Shown one piece after another: positions 17,955-28,108 of a stretch of 42,941 bases of DNA. Position 1 is the first letter of the stretch. Every line of letters begins with the position of its first letter. The notes beneath the pieces were generated by a model. It did no database searches and had not been told where the DNA came from. It saw nothing but the letters and a program-made list of their open reading frames with translations. The position numbers were made by a program, and so were the translations under genes. Source of the DNA: Schizochytrium sp. CCTCC M209059 (taxonomy: Eukaryota > Sar > Bigyra > Thraustochytrida > Thraustochytriidae); contig KN805402.1 of assembly GCA_000818945.1 (NCBI GenBank), positions 336,431-379,371 on the forward strand, given 5' to 3'.

Positions 17955-18641
17955 TTAGGAATGCTCGGACTCCTCATACTCGGCTTTGTAACGATCAAAA
18001 GGAGTTTTCAGGGCCAGGAGCTCCTTTTCTTCAGGAACAAGATCGTGCTCCAGCATGAAAAACACAAAGTGCTTCAGTGTAGTGTTGATGTGCGCCGCTG
18101 CACCGAGTGACTCGATGACCTCAAAGTGTTGGTGATAAATGATGGCAAAGATGCGAAACATCTTTTTGAAGATGTCCCGAACGTAGAATTCAATGAAATC
18201 TTCGGGGAAGTCTACCTCCTCACTGACAGGAAAGATATCCTCGTTGTCAATCTGGTCCTCGATCCAGGTCATGGCGTAGTCGACGTACTCGGGCGACGAC
18301 ACCTGAACCGTCTTACCTGATCCGATTTGCCACCGATACTCAAAGTTGGGAGGGAAGCCAGTACCAGGCGCGGAGAAGCGCTTCGCATCATCGGCCACAA
18401 GGCCGTAGAGGAGCGAGAGTTCGTTGTAAAAGTCGACCGTGTTGGCTGCGATCCACTCGTTGACGTCCTCGCCTTCGGGAACTTCGACGGCTACGCGCAG
18501 GTTGCCGCTCCCGAGCGTGCGGCGCGTGAGATCAGAAAGGGTCGACCTCTTTTGAGTACCATGCGCCTTTTTCGTCTTTTCGTGAAAAGTCCCTTTCTTG
18601 GAGGCCGAACTTTGGTTTTGGATTGGGTTAGAGGGACCCAT
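17955..18641 (-). CDS. MOB-family kinase activator lacking most zinc ligands
   Basis: A 228-residue Mob1/phocein-family protein. MOB1 proteins bind and activate NDR/LATS kinases in mitotic exit, cytokinesis and Hippo-type signalling. Family matches: EGEDVNEWIAANTVDFYNEL, then FEYRW, EYVDYAMTWIEDQIDNEDIFP, IYHQHFEVIES, and AHINTTLKHFVFFMLEHDL. The basic N-terminal extension (1-45) is Ser/Lys/Thr-rich. Unusual: aligned to human MOB1A, the two zinc-binding Cys (79 and 84) are both Ala (in the stretch ADDAKRFSAP) and His161 is Ile; only His166 remains. The fold may be kept without zinc. The start at 18641 is the first Met in the frame and precedes a typical low-complexity head. Confidence 0.9.
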   Translation of the reverse strand: MGPSNPIQNQSSASKKGTFHEKTKKAHGTQKRSTLSDLTRRTLGSGNLRVAVEVPEGEDVNEWIAANTVDFYNELSLLYGLVADDAKRFSAPGTGFPPNFEYRWQIGSGKTVQVSSPEYVDYAMTWIEDQIDNEDIFPVSEEVDFPEDFIEFYVRDIFKKMFRIFAIIYHQHFEVIESLGAAAHINTTLKHFVFFMLEHDLVPEEKELLALKTPFDRYKAEYEESEHS

Positions 18642-20388
18642 CTTTCATGTTAGTATAAAATGGCAAAAACACTTATACGAGACAAAAGAAAGAAAGAAAG
18701 AAAGAAAGGAAGGAAGAAATCAACATTTTTCTTCTTCTGTGCGCCACGCTCGTGCATTGCAGCGCGATCTTTCTTTCACTTCTAAAACGTACCGCCTTTT
18801 GAACATGATGCCTGCTGCTGAACGAGGGAAGCTCGTCCGCACGCTTTCGAGAATACGACTCTTTGAACTTCGCTCCGGCAGCGAGCGAGGGCGATGAAGA
18901 CCTTATTCGGGGCCTTCCCTGCGTGCGCGAAGGAGAGGCGAGACCGGCGCACGCAGGTAGGCAGCCACGCAGGCAGGCAGCCACGCAGGCAGACCCTGCG
19001 TGTCTCCCTCCCCTTGCGCGGGCGCGCGTACGCACGAGTAGCGGTCTTCTCCGGTCCTGTCGAAGGCTACTTCCTCGCGCGAGCCTCGTCCGAGTGTGCC
19101 GAGCTCGTTTCCGGGTCTGCCCGCTCAGCGCGTGCCCCTCTGCTTATTTTGTTGCTCCACCACTATCGATCGACCTTGGCACTCTGGCTGCGCGAGTGCG
19201 ACTTGCCGAGCACGCTCGCAAGTGGACTTTACGGCCGGCGCACTGTGGCTGGCCAGAACTTCTCCACTGTAGCTCGCTGCCGGTGTGCACGCGCTCGCTC
19301 GCTCGCTCGCGAGTCGCAGTTGCACGCGCACGCACACACCGGCCATGATGATGATCCTCCACACGCACTCGCGCGGAACAAAGGCTCTCTCGCCCACGTC
19401 GCTGCCGCTGCCGCCTGGCGTGTGTCTGTCTGGCAACACTCCTGGCGTTCCTCCTTTCGCCCGAGTTCTCCGCCCGGCCCGGCGCAACAGCCCCGGACAG
19501 GGCCGGAGCAAAGCAAGCCGAAGGGGGCCGGCGGGCGGCCCAGCTGGCCCCTCGCAGCGAGTGTACTATTCTACCTTACCTCGGTATATAGAGGCTACCG
19601 TCCCGGGTAGTGTAGTAAGTAGCTCGCACAGCCCACCCAGCCTGGGCCGCCACGTGCGTCCAGCCAGAAGGTATGGATGGGATGGAGGGAAGGAGAGGAG
19701 AGGAGGGAGAAGCGGACGCGCGGCGGAGGGGCGTCGCACACCGGCAGCAGCAGCAGCAGCAGCAGCAGCAGTGGCGGCGGCGGCGGCTGTAGTTACGCGC
19801 GCGTCCGTCGCTTCGCCTTGCAGAGGCCCGTGCTGCTCAGCTTCTGCTCAACTGCAGCTGGCTGTGGCTGTTCTGACAGCTTGCTGCAGCTGCTGTGCGC
19901 GCATGCGCGGTGCACACACCTTCACAAACATTCGGCTCGCGCGCGAGCGAGCCGTAAGAGCTAGTGCACAGCAACAGCATCGACTCAACCATCACGACTG
20001 CAGACAGCATGCCACGCCATGCCATGCTATGCTATGTGCTGGGGCCAATAAGTTTGGCTAGCTGACTGCTTGCTCCTCTAAACATGATCAGGTTTTCGTA
20101 GCCGTGCCAGGCCTGGTCGGTTGCTTGGTATAGTTCGGTGCCTCACCAAAGTTGCGGCCACCACGATAGTATCTTTGACTTGGATGATCATCATGCCCTG
20201 GATGATGATGTTCTTGATGGGTCAAGATTTTTCCCGCCACGGAATGGAATGGCGTGTATATATACGTACGTATACGTAGTATACCAGTGGAGGCACAGGA
20301 AGAGAAGGATCATCCCAGACGCAGGCGCCCGCCGCCGGGGACTCTTGCACGGCCGGCGCCAGCAGACGAGAAACCAGACTACTTTAGT
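18642..20388. other. Divergent promoter region, repeat-rich
   Basis: 1.75 kb between the MOB gene (-) and the GH18 gene (+). It contains an AAAG/AAGG run (18685-18713), short GCAGGCA repeats (about 18957-18990), a CTCG run (about 19292-19310), a CAG run (19744-19771) next to a GGC run (19773-19787), and a GATGATCAT-rich stretch near 20180-20220. Open frames here translate to Arg/Ala/Ser low-complexity, and none is supported as a gene. Confidence 0.65.
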
Positions 20389-21501
20389 ATGCGGCGGCGC
20401 GGCGCGACAGAGCGCGGCGGCGGCGGCGCGGCGGCAGCGGCAGCCTCGGCAGCGGCCGCAGCCTCGCGCAGGAAAGGCGACGGCGGTCGCCGTGGCCCGT
20501 TGCTCGTGCTGCCTAGTAAGGTGTTGCTGGCACTAGGCGCGGGTCTGCTCGTGCTTGTGATCCTCTTTGGGCGCGCTGGCGACCCGCAAGAGGAGGCAGC
20601 CCTCGTCGAAGGGTGGGACTCTCCGCAACAAAGAGAACCCTTTGTCGTGGCTGCGTACGTGCCGGACTACCGACTTGACCATGTGTTGAAACACCTGAGC
20701 GCCGCGAAAACCGCGGGGCTGACGGACCTCATCCTCTTTTCCGCCACGGTGGATGGCGTCAAGCTTGACGTAAGCCTCTTGGGCATGGCACGCGTACGCG
20801 AGGCCGTCTACCAGGCCCGCAAGCATGGCATCGCACGCGTCATATTGACCGTCGGCGGAGCAGGTCGCTCGCAGGGATTTTCCACCTTGGCGGCTAATGC
20901 TGAGAATCGAATGAGATTTGCTCGAAATGCAGCAGACCAATTGGAGATGCTTGGTCTTGATGGCCTTGACCTCGATTGGGAGGCGCCGTCGTCCCTGAAT
21001 GAAGTGGAAGCGTATAGGGAACTCTTGCGCGACCTACAAAGCGTCTTCGCCAAACACAAGCTCCTGTTGAGTGTCACGACGCACTCCTTTGTCGCTCTTG
21101 GACCGCGAGGTTACGCGGCCGTGGACCGCGTCATGCTCATGGCATACGATTTGAATCGACGGCACGCCGAGCAGCACGATGTGGAAATGGCGGTGGCTAA
21201 ACTCGTGCAGTGGGGACTCGAGCCCAAGGGCAAGCTCGTCCTTGGCATTCCCGCATATGCGCGCCGTGTTGATCGCTGGCAGGATGTCAAGACCTATGCC
21301 GAAATCTTGCGCGACTTTGGGCCTGACACCGTGGATAAGGATGAGCATGCCGGGTTCTCATACACGGGACGCCGTTCGGCCGCTGCGAGGTCTGCTTGGG
21401 CTCGCGCTCAAGACTTTGCAGGAGTTTTCCTTTGGGAGCTCGGCCAGGACGAACTTGCTGAGCCAAGTCTATCTCTGCTGCGCGCCATAGGAAATGTATA
21501 A
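20389..21501 (+). CDS. Membrane-anchored GH18 glycosidase (chitinase-like)
   Basis: A 370-residue type II membrane protein: a basic Ala/Gly/Arg-rich cytosolic head (1-42), one hydrophobic anchor (about 43-62), then a luminal or extracellular GH18 TIM barrel (about 83-370). Seen: first strand PFVVAAYVPDY; the SxGG-region equivalent LTVGGAGRSQGF (153-164); the catalytic DxxDxDxE motif as DGLDLDWE (191-198), with the acid/base Glu present; MAYD (251-254), supplying the substrate Tyr/Asp; and a last strand GVFLWELGQDE. An intact catalytic set predicts hydrolysis of chitin or other GlcNAc-containing glycans. The substrate is not known. The frame opens earlier at 20254, but the Met at 20389 gives a sensible signal-anchor topology. 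The compact barrel without an insertion domain resembles bacterial-type GH18; transfer is possible but not shown. Confidence 0.88.
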   Translation: MRRRGATERGGGGAAAAAASAAAAASRRKGDGGRRGPLLVLPSKVLLALGAGLLVLVILFGRAGDPQEEAALVEGWDSPQQREPFVVAAYVPDYRLDHVLKHLSAAKTAGLTDLILFSATVDGVKLDVSLLGMARVREAVYQARKHGIARVILTVGGAGRSQGFSTLAANAENRMRFARNAADQLEMLGLDGLDLDWEAPSSLNEVEAYRELLRDLQSVFAKHKLLLSVTTHSFVALGPRGYAAVDRVMLMAYDLNRRHAEQHDVEMAVAKLVQWGLEPKGKLVLGIPAYARRVDRWQDVKTYAEILRDFGPDTVDKDEHAGFSYTGRRSAAARSAWARAQDFAGVFLWELGQDELAEPSLSLLRAIGNV

Positions 21502-22135
21502 ATGTATGATTTACCTGGCCTCGGGCCGGCGGTCTCCCAGGTTGTCAGCGAATGGACTCCTCCAGATACGGTCACTTTTCCTTTTTGGTGTTCGTGATGA
21601 GCGATGAGGATGCATTGAACATTTTATTTTTTTGCGTGAAGATGAAGATGAAGAAGAAAAAGAAGAAGAGCACTTGGATTTTATTTCTTTTGTTCGCTCA
21701 TCTTGACTTTGTTGTCTCGCACTCTTCTTCTGCTTGGCTGAGCATTTAACGATTACAGTGCACCATACACTACTCTAACTTTTGAACAGATGGAAAAGAA
21801 AAATTCTCCCTTCCAACGCATAAAGGCAATGCGTTTTCTCGCAGACAATGTGGTTTAAAAAAGAAAAAAAGAAAAAAAAAGTATACTCGCAGATTGCATT
21901 ACAATCTAGGCGATCTAGGCCTAGGCGATCTAGACTAGTTGGCAGAGTAGTATACGGATACGACTCCAAAGATGCGCCCAAACATCAGCGAAGTTCAGAG
22001 TTAGGCCTAGGCCCTACATGATAGATCTATTTAAAAAAAGCTACTTTAATTTTTTTTTAATCGATAAGAGAAGCAAGCATGTAGCGACAAACATCGAAGA
22101 ACGAGCCGTCTCGCGCGCGCGCGCGCGCGCGAGCG
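21502..22135. other. Intergenic region with CTAGGC repeats and (CG)10
   Basis: Tandem gap between two + strand genes. It contains a GAAGAAGAA-rich stretch at about 21640-21670, interspersed CTAGGCGAT/CCTAGG palindromic repeats at about 21905-21940 and 22002-22013, and a (CG)10 run at 22112-22131 ending four bases before the next start codon. No gene is recognised. Confidence 0.7.
22112..22131. repeat. (CG)10 dinucleotide run at a start codon
   Basis: Twenty perfect bases of alternating CG immediately upstream of the ATG at 22136. Alternating CG can adopt Z-DNA and would form a very stable structure in a 5' leader. Confidence 0.85.
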
Positions 22136-23797
22136 ATGGTTCGGGGACGGCCTCCAAGGAAGAGCGGGCCTGCGTCGTCGTCCTCTGGTGCATTCAAACA
22201 GTCTCCAAGCCGCGTCCTGACAGATCAATTTCTTACCGAAGATGAAAAACACCACGCGCACGAGAGTGACGAGCACGAAGATAACTGCGCCAGCGACGAC
22301 GAGGGTAGTGGTGGCCGTAGCAGCGGCAAGGGAGCCTCGCACCAACGAAATCCGCGTAATGCCAACGAGGAAGCCGCGTTAGAAAACGTTGTTGACGTGG
22401 ATCTGTGCGAAAGCCAGTCTGACGTGGACACTGACCAAAAGGGCAATCCGCCAACTACAAAAGAATCAAGGCCCAGCAGTTCTACGTCTCAGCAGAGGAA
22501 GAGAAATCGCACTGAGAAAATTGTCGGAGAACAGAATAGTCGAGAAGGTGCGGATGAGAGCGATTTTGAAGAAGACAAGCATTTCAAAAAAAAAAAGAAG
22601 AAAAGGGAAACTGATGTCTGCAGCGATGCATCGAGTCAATCCTCGAAATCAGCATCGAGGAAGCAAGAGAATGGCGGCAAGGCTACGAAAAGAATATCAT
22701 CGACCTCACGAGACGAAGAATCCAAGGAAAGAAAACCTTTATTGCACTCGCCAGCGTCTTCAATAACCTCTTCTGTGCGTTTCTCGGAGTCTTCGAATTC
22801 AAAGAGGACCTCGAAGCAAAAAGATAATTTAATGTCTTGGAACAGAAATGGACAAAACCTTCGACGCCGTGCAGGAAAAAGGAACGAGAGGGATGGTCGA
22901 GGTGACGACAAAGACATGCGGAAAGGCGTTATCAACAACCAAAGTGAAAAATCAGCACGCGTTCGAAATCGGGGCGACCGGAGAGCGCCCGACAATACTT
23001 CCGACAGCGACGACGAGGACGAATCAAATGTCAAGGTCGCGGCTCAAACACATGTCGATGACTCCGACTCTGATGAATTTCAGGTCAAGTCATCTTCCAC
23101 AAAGGAACGAGCAAGGGAGAGCGAAGATGAGAAGAACGAGGATGACGATGAGGGGGAAGACGTAGCAACTAGGAGAGAGACAAAGAGCAAGAGGAGACTT
23201 CGCGCTACACGTGCTGCTGAAAACCAATCCGCCAGCGGAGGTGCTCCAAGGAGCGCGGAACAAGGTATAAAGTTCACATCGCGAGCCAAGACCTCTGGGT
23301 CTTTTCCTTCTCGCGACGTCGATACAAGTTCGCGCGCTCAACCAGAGAGGTCTTTGATGGGTTCACACGCTATGGCTGAAAGTGAAAGTACAAGTGATGG
23401 CCAGAGGAACGATGCACATGATTCTCCAAGCGCCAACGCTCTCCCGAGCCCAACTCGAAGCGGCTCACCAAAGCTTCACGATACGTTTGGCCATGCGACT
23501 TCGGCGTCGCAGGACGACTCGTCCATGGACGAAGAGTCCGAGCCGTCGATACCACAAGTTCATGTTGCCATGAAGGTAAAATTTTACGGCATTTGTCGAA
23601 ACGAATATATGGGAAAGCATTCGGAGACGTGGGAAGGGTCTGGTATGAGAATTATCGGAGTCTATGCTGACAAATCGTCTGCTCAAGCTGCAATCGAAAA
23701 AGATAAGGAGGGGCTCCTCGACTATCCATACGACGCAGATGGCGTGTGTTGGGAGTTTCTGTGTCTTGAAGCAAAACATTTTGGCGGCGCGCAGTAA
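22136..23797 (+). CDS. Low-complexity charged protein with AT-hook-like start
   Basis: A 553-residue protein, unrecognised as a whole. It begins MVRGRPPRK, whose RGRP core is an AT-hook-like minor-groove-binding motif. Residues 30-470 are Ser/Glu/Asp/Lys/Arg-rich and probably disordered, with KKKKKK and other basic clusters that could be nuclear-localisation signals. The last 80 residues differ: VHVAMKVKFYGICRNEYM, then an aromatic/hydrophobic pattern through EGLLDYPYDADGVCWEFL, which looks like a small folded domain of unknown family. A nuclear, chromatin- or RNA-associated role is a reasonable inference, but no enzyme motif is present. The start is fixed by the AT-hook and by the lack of an earlier in-frame Met. 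Confidence 0.72.
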   Translation: MVRGRPPRKSGPASSSSGAFKQSPSRVLTDQFLTEDEKHHAHESDEHEDNCASDDEGSGGRSSGKGASHQRNPRNANEEAALENVVDVDLCESQSDVDTDQKGNPPTTKESRPSSSTSQQRKRNRTEKIVGEQNSREGADESDFEEDKHFKKKKKKRETDVCSDASSQSSKSASRKQENGGKATKRISSTSRDEESKERKPLLHSPASSITSSVRFSESSNSKRTSKQKDNLMSWNRNGQNLRRRAGKRNERDGRGDDKDMRKGVINNQSEKSARVRNRGDRRAPDNTSDSDDEDESNVKVAAQTHVDDSDSDEFQVKSSSTKERARESEDEKNEDDDEGEDVATRRETKSKRRLRATRAAENQSASGGAPRSAEQGIKFTSRAKTSGSFPSRDVDTSSRAQPERSLMGSHAMAESESTSDGQRNDAHDSPSANALPSPTRSGSPKLHDTFGHATSASQDDSSMDEESEPSIPQVHVAMKVKFYGICRNEYMGKHSETWEGSGMRIIGVYADKSSAQAAIEKDKEGLLDYPYDADGVCWEFLCLEAKHFGGAQ

Positions 23798-24350
23798 TGA
23801 GAAGTTTTCGCGAGGTGGGACACTTTTCATTCATGCGTGGTTTTCTTTTTGGACTTACGTGATGTACGTTCTCCCGCATGACTTTTCTATTGCAAAGAAT
23901 TTCCTTGTTTTGTAAAGAAAGAATGAAAGAAGGCTTCTTTGCCCTCGCTGCGTTTGTCTCTTTGATGGCAATCTCATGCATTCCCTCTTCCCCTTTTTTC
24001 CTCCTCTCCAAAAGAAACAAAGAGTTAAAATTTGTTGTGATCAAGAGAAACTCGCGCGCTCCTGCGCGTAGAGCTTTCAGAATAATGCTGACTCGTGCAT
24101 CACAGATCATTCGGCCGATCACGAAAAGCAAGTAAAAGACAGACTGCTCACACTTGCATGTCCGTACAAGCACACAAGGAGGAAAAGGAGAGAAAAGAGA
24201 GACAGGTGCCGTCACAGTCACAAGTCTTGCATGTCTGTTACGCCGCCTGCCTGACAGAGAGGAGGGAGGGATCGAAAAAAAGAAAAAAGAAAAAAAAGGA
24301 AAAAGGTAAAGGGATCGATCACACAAAGAAGGAGATGCATAGGGCCTCGT
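23798..24350. other. Convergent intergenic region
   Basis: AT-richer DNA between the stop codons of the AT-hook-like gene (+) and the acyl-CoA synthetase gene (-), with A-rich and GAAA stretches near 24275-24310. No gene is recognised. Confidence 0.7.
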
Positions 24351-26593
24351 CTAGCTCTCATTGTAGAGCTCCTTGAGCTCCTTGTCGTAATGTTTGACAA
24401 GGTTGCGGCGTTTGAGCTTGAGAGCAGCCGTGCAAAGGTCATTATCAGGGCCCCAGACGAGGTCGCGCTCGACGTAGATGTTTTGGGGGATCTCGAACTT
24501 TGCGCAGCCCGCACGCTTGAGGATGGAAGTGATGTCCTTGTGAATGCGCTCGTCATCGACGTCCTTGGATTCGGACGCCACTTGAATGACGGCAACCGAA
24601 TAGGACTTTTCAGAATCACAGTAGACCATAGCGTTATCAACATGGTCCGAGTCGCGGATCATGGGCTCGAGCTTGCCAAAGGAAACGTATTCGCCGCCAG
24701 AAAGCTTGACAAGATCCTTTTTGCGGTCGATGATGGCAAAGGCGCCATCTGGGTAGACCTCGCCGATGTCGCCCGTGCGAAGCCAGCGCGTGCCGTTTTC
24801 GTCGGTAAAGTAGGCCTCTTCGGTCTTTTCCGGCTCCTCAAAGTAGCCCATGGTGATCTGGGGCCCGCCAAGAAGGAGCTCGCCGCGCGGGTGCGGGTGC
24901 TTGTTGTCCTCCGGAGCCCGAGCAGGGTCAGCGTAGTAGCCGCCCTCTTCCCAGTCTTCGAGCTTGATTTGCATGGAGCAAATGGGGGCACCCACACGGC
25001 CAGCGGTGCGGTCGTTGGGCCAGCAAATGGTGGCGACGCCGACGGACTCAGTGAGACCCCATCCCTGGCCGACGGGGCAGCAAAAGACAACGTTCATGAA
25101 GTCCTGCGTGTCCTTGGAGAGCGGGCCGCCACCACTGAGCATGTAGCGGACGCGGCCGCCAAGGAGGCGCGCGCGAATGTTGTCAAAGAGGATCTTGTTC
25201 CAGAAGGGAGATTCTTTGCCTTCGGCAAGGGCAGCCTTTTTGCGGCTAAAGCCAAGCTCGAAGAGCTGCTTGGTGATACCGCCAGTGGAGTTGATCTTGT
25301 TCATGACACCGGCCCGGATCTTGTCCATAATCATGGGCACGGCAGCCATGAGCGTGGGGCGGAGCTCGTTGGCGTCACCGACGCACTTGCCGGCCTCGAT
25401 ACACACGGATGCGTCGGTGATGGTCTTGGTGGAGCCGTAGCCGACGGCGACACCGCGAAAGTAGAGGGAGCTCTCGGCGATGAGCTCGAGAATGTGCGCG
25501 AGCGGGAGGTAGGCAAGGTAGACATCGTCGGTGCTCATGCCGCAAATGGCATCGGCGCAACCGGCAATGCCGGCAACAAGGTTGCGGTGGGAGATGATGA
25601 CGCCCTTGGGGTTGCCGGTGGAGCCCGAGGTGTACATGATGACACCGGTGTCATCGGGCTTAACCGAAGGAAGGTCCTCCTTGGTGGCGCCCTCGCCGAG
25701 CTGCTCAACCTCTTCAAAGCTGTGCGCCTGGATGCCGCTGTGCGTGATCATGTCGCGCACCTTCTCGTCGGAGTTGTGGGCCGGATGGTTCGCCGGGCGC
25801 TTGTCGCGCGAGAAGACGACGTGCTTGACGTCGGGGCAGTCGCCGAGAACCTTGTTGAGCGTCGGGATAAGGTCAGCGTCGGTAAAGACAACCGAGCACT
25901 TGGTCTGCTTGAGGCCGTAGGCGACGGCCTCGGGACCAAGATTGGCGTAGCTGGTGGCCACGACGATGCCGCGCTCAAGGCAGCCCTGGCAGCCGAGCTG
26001 CCACTCGGCCTTTGTATCGGCAAAGAAGTTGACCATTTCGCCCTTTTTCACACCAAGGGCAGCGAGACCAGCGCCAAAGTTGCGCGCGCGGCGCTGAGCC
26101 TGGCGGTAGGTGATCCAGTTGTAGCCGCCAAGGACGTACTTTTCCTTGTTGCCGTCCTTGGTCATGCTGAGGATGTCACGCCAGCCCATGCAGTTGTTCT
26201 GGGCGTGTTTTTCGCAGGTATCGCGCCAGATGTCGCCCATGGTCTGAATAGACGGGTCTGGCTGGGTAAAGAGCTCGTCCTTGACGCGAGCGTTGCGGTA
26301 GGTGTCGTTGCCCACGGGCACGGCCATGCAGCCCTTCATGGATCCACCTTCGAGTTCCTGGTTCATGACGAGGCCCAGCAGGGCCTGCATGAGCGTGGTG
26401 CGCTTGAGGCCGCTCTTGGATGCGGTCAGGGCATCATCCCTAGGCGTGGTTGGTTCGTTCGTTCATTCGTTTGTTTGTTAGTGCTGGGCGATTGGTCTCG
26501 GGGCGCATCTGTTGGCTTCCGCACTTACCAATCTTTGTCCTCGAACTTGCGAGGGTGCTCGGCCGCCTCGGAGACGACGGGCTCGTGCGACAT
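24351..26593 (-). CDS. Long-chain acyl-CoA synthetase (two exons)
   Basis: Exon 1 is 26529-26593 (MSHEPVVSEAAEHPRKFEDK) and exon 2 is 24351-26439, giving about 717 residues. Predicted to activate fatty acids to acyl-CoA through acyl-AMP (ANL superfamily), feeding lipid synthesis or beta-oxidation. Motifs, numbered on the spliced protein: AMP/phosphate-binding YTSGSTGNPKGV (about 290), GWGLTES (about 477), then WLRTGDIGEVYPDG and the fatty-acyl-CoA-synthetase signature DRKKDLVKLSGGEYVS (about 575-605). Length and motif order match eukaryotic ACSL proteins. There is no clear N-terminal membrane helix or organelle signal, and the C-terminus YNES is not a PTS1 signal. The Met at 26390 is a possible start, but splicing to exon 1 adds 38 coding residues in frame with perfect splice signals. 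Confidence 0.93.
26440..26528 (-). other. Acyl-CoA synthetase intron (89 nt)
   Basis: On the minus strand the donor is TG|GTAAGTGC and the acceptor CGCCTAG. Phase 2; the joined codon TG+G gives Trp, and both sides stay open. Confidence 0.85.
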
Positions 26594-27215
26594 GGTCTGT
26601 GATACTTGTAATTGTTTGTTTGATGGCGGCGTCGTAGTCTACATTAGCATGCGAGTTCTCCTCGTCCTCATCCCTTTCTCTCTCTTCAAATATTCCCTCC
26701 CCGCTTCAGCTTGCACACGCTCGTGAGAAGCAACGCGTGCATGATCGCGGCGTGGCAAGAAGAGGCGAGGCGACGCGGTGAGGCTTCGTGAAGACAGACG
26801 AAAGGTACTTACAGCTACAGCGGCGCGCTCGCGCTCGTGCTCGTGCTCGCGTTCGCGCTCGCGCTCGCGGTTCAAGTGTCTGTGCTCGCGATGGAGGTGG
26901 TCGCGTCCGCGCTCGCGCTTGTGTCCGTGCTGGCGCTCGAGCTCACTGCGGCAACGCGTCGAGGTGCGGTGGCGGGGGCGAAGCAGCGTTCGGGTCTGCT
27001 CAGGTTTCTCTCTTGCTCTCCCACGTTGGCCAGTAGGTATAGATAGTTTAAACACATAAGAACAAAGATAACCGGGAGAAGCGGAGAGGGAGAGAGAGGG
27101 AGAAGGAGAGAGAGAGGGGGGAGAGACAGAGACAATATGTAAGAAGGGAGAGAGAGAGAGACAGAGAGAGAGAGAGAGACAGAGAGAGAGACTAGACTCT
27201 CAGGTGGCTCGCGTC

Positions 27216-27217
27216 GA

Positions 27218-27257
<40 letters not shown>

Positions 27258-27258
27258 A
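27216..27258. repeat. (AAAG)n microsatellite
   Basis: About ten AAAG units, preceded by a long GA-rich purine tract from about 27075. Confidence 0.9.
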
Positions 27259-27325
27259 GCCTGCAGCACTTGGTGGGTATTGTATTGTGTAGGAGGCTAT
27301 GGATGATGGACAGGCAGGCAGGCTC

Positions 27326-27385
27326 GGTGATCATGATGACGGTGATCATGATGACGGTGATCATGATGACGGTGATCATGATGAC
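27326..27385. repeat. 15-bp minisatellite, four perfect copies
   Basis: GGTGATCATGATGAC repeated four times without a mismatch. Each unit contains the palindrome TGATCA. Perfect identity suggests recent expansion. Confidence 0.93.
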
Positions 27386-28046
27386 AGATGGTGAGTCGAG
27401 TCCAGTTGGCGGTGCTACAGCCAACCAAGGCACTTCGAAAGCAGGGCAAGCAGCAAGTAGTAGCAACGTGAAGGCAAGTAGCAAGGCAAGGCTGGTCGAA
27501 GACTGCAGACAGACAGCCAGCCCCGTATGGCTGGCCCGGCTCGGCTGGCCTCTGCATTGCATTTCATTGCGTTGCATACTAGCTTTGTGTTGCATTGCTC
27601 TGGCGGGCAAGGCGCATACTCTGTTGCTCCCGTCCGACTCGTTCGAGATCCATTCGCAGCAATCGCTGCGCTAAGCGGCAGCAGAGCAGAGCGGGATGCA
27701 GAAAGGGGGCCGGAGCGTGCTGCTGCACCGCGCGGCGAGGCGGCGAACCGGCCGACCCAGCGGTGCACCTGCAGAGATGAACCTGCAGAGGAGCGAGCGC
27801 TGGGGCGAGCGAGGCTCAGGACCTCTCTCCCTCTCATCTTCCTCTCTCTCCCTCTCTCCACCTCTCGGACTCTCACGCGCGCGCGCGCCCTCTGCGCCGC
27901 TTCTTCGCAACGAACCTCGCGCGGGGTCGCGCCGTGCATGCTGCAGCTGCAGCTGCGTTGCCGCCTCGGGTCGGCAAGAGAGGAGCCTCTTGTCTCGCGT
28001 CGTGTCGCGTCGCGCCATGATCGAAGCGCAGCTATTGCTTGCAAGC

Positions 28047-28108
28047 GAGCAAGCAAGCAGGCAAGCAAGCAGGCAAGCAAGCAGGCAAGCAAGCAAGCAA
28101 GCAAGCAA
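28047..28108. repeat. GCAA/GCAG tetranucleotide repeat
   Basis: A higher-order 12-bp pattern (GCAA GCAA GCAG) repeats about three times, then pure GCAA units. Confidence 0.85.

Noticed and set aside
24390..26726. 778-codon open frame on the + strand opposite the acyl-CoA synthetase
   Set aside because: Antisense shadow of a GC-rich gene, with a Val/Ala/Gly/Leu/Asp-rich translation and no motif.
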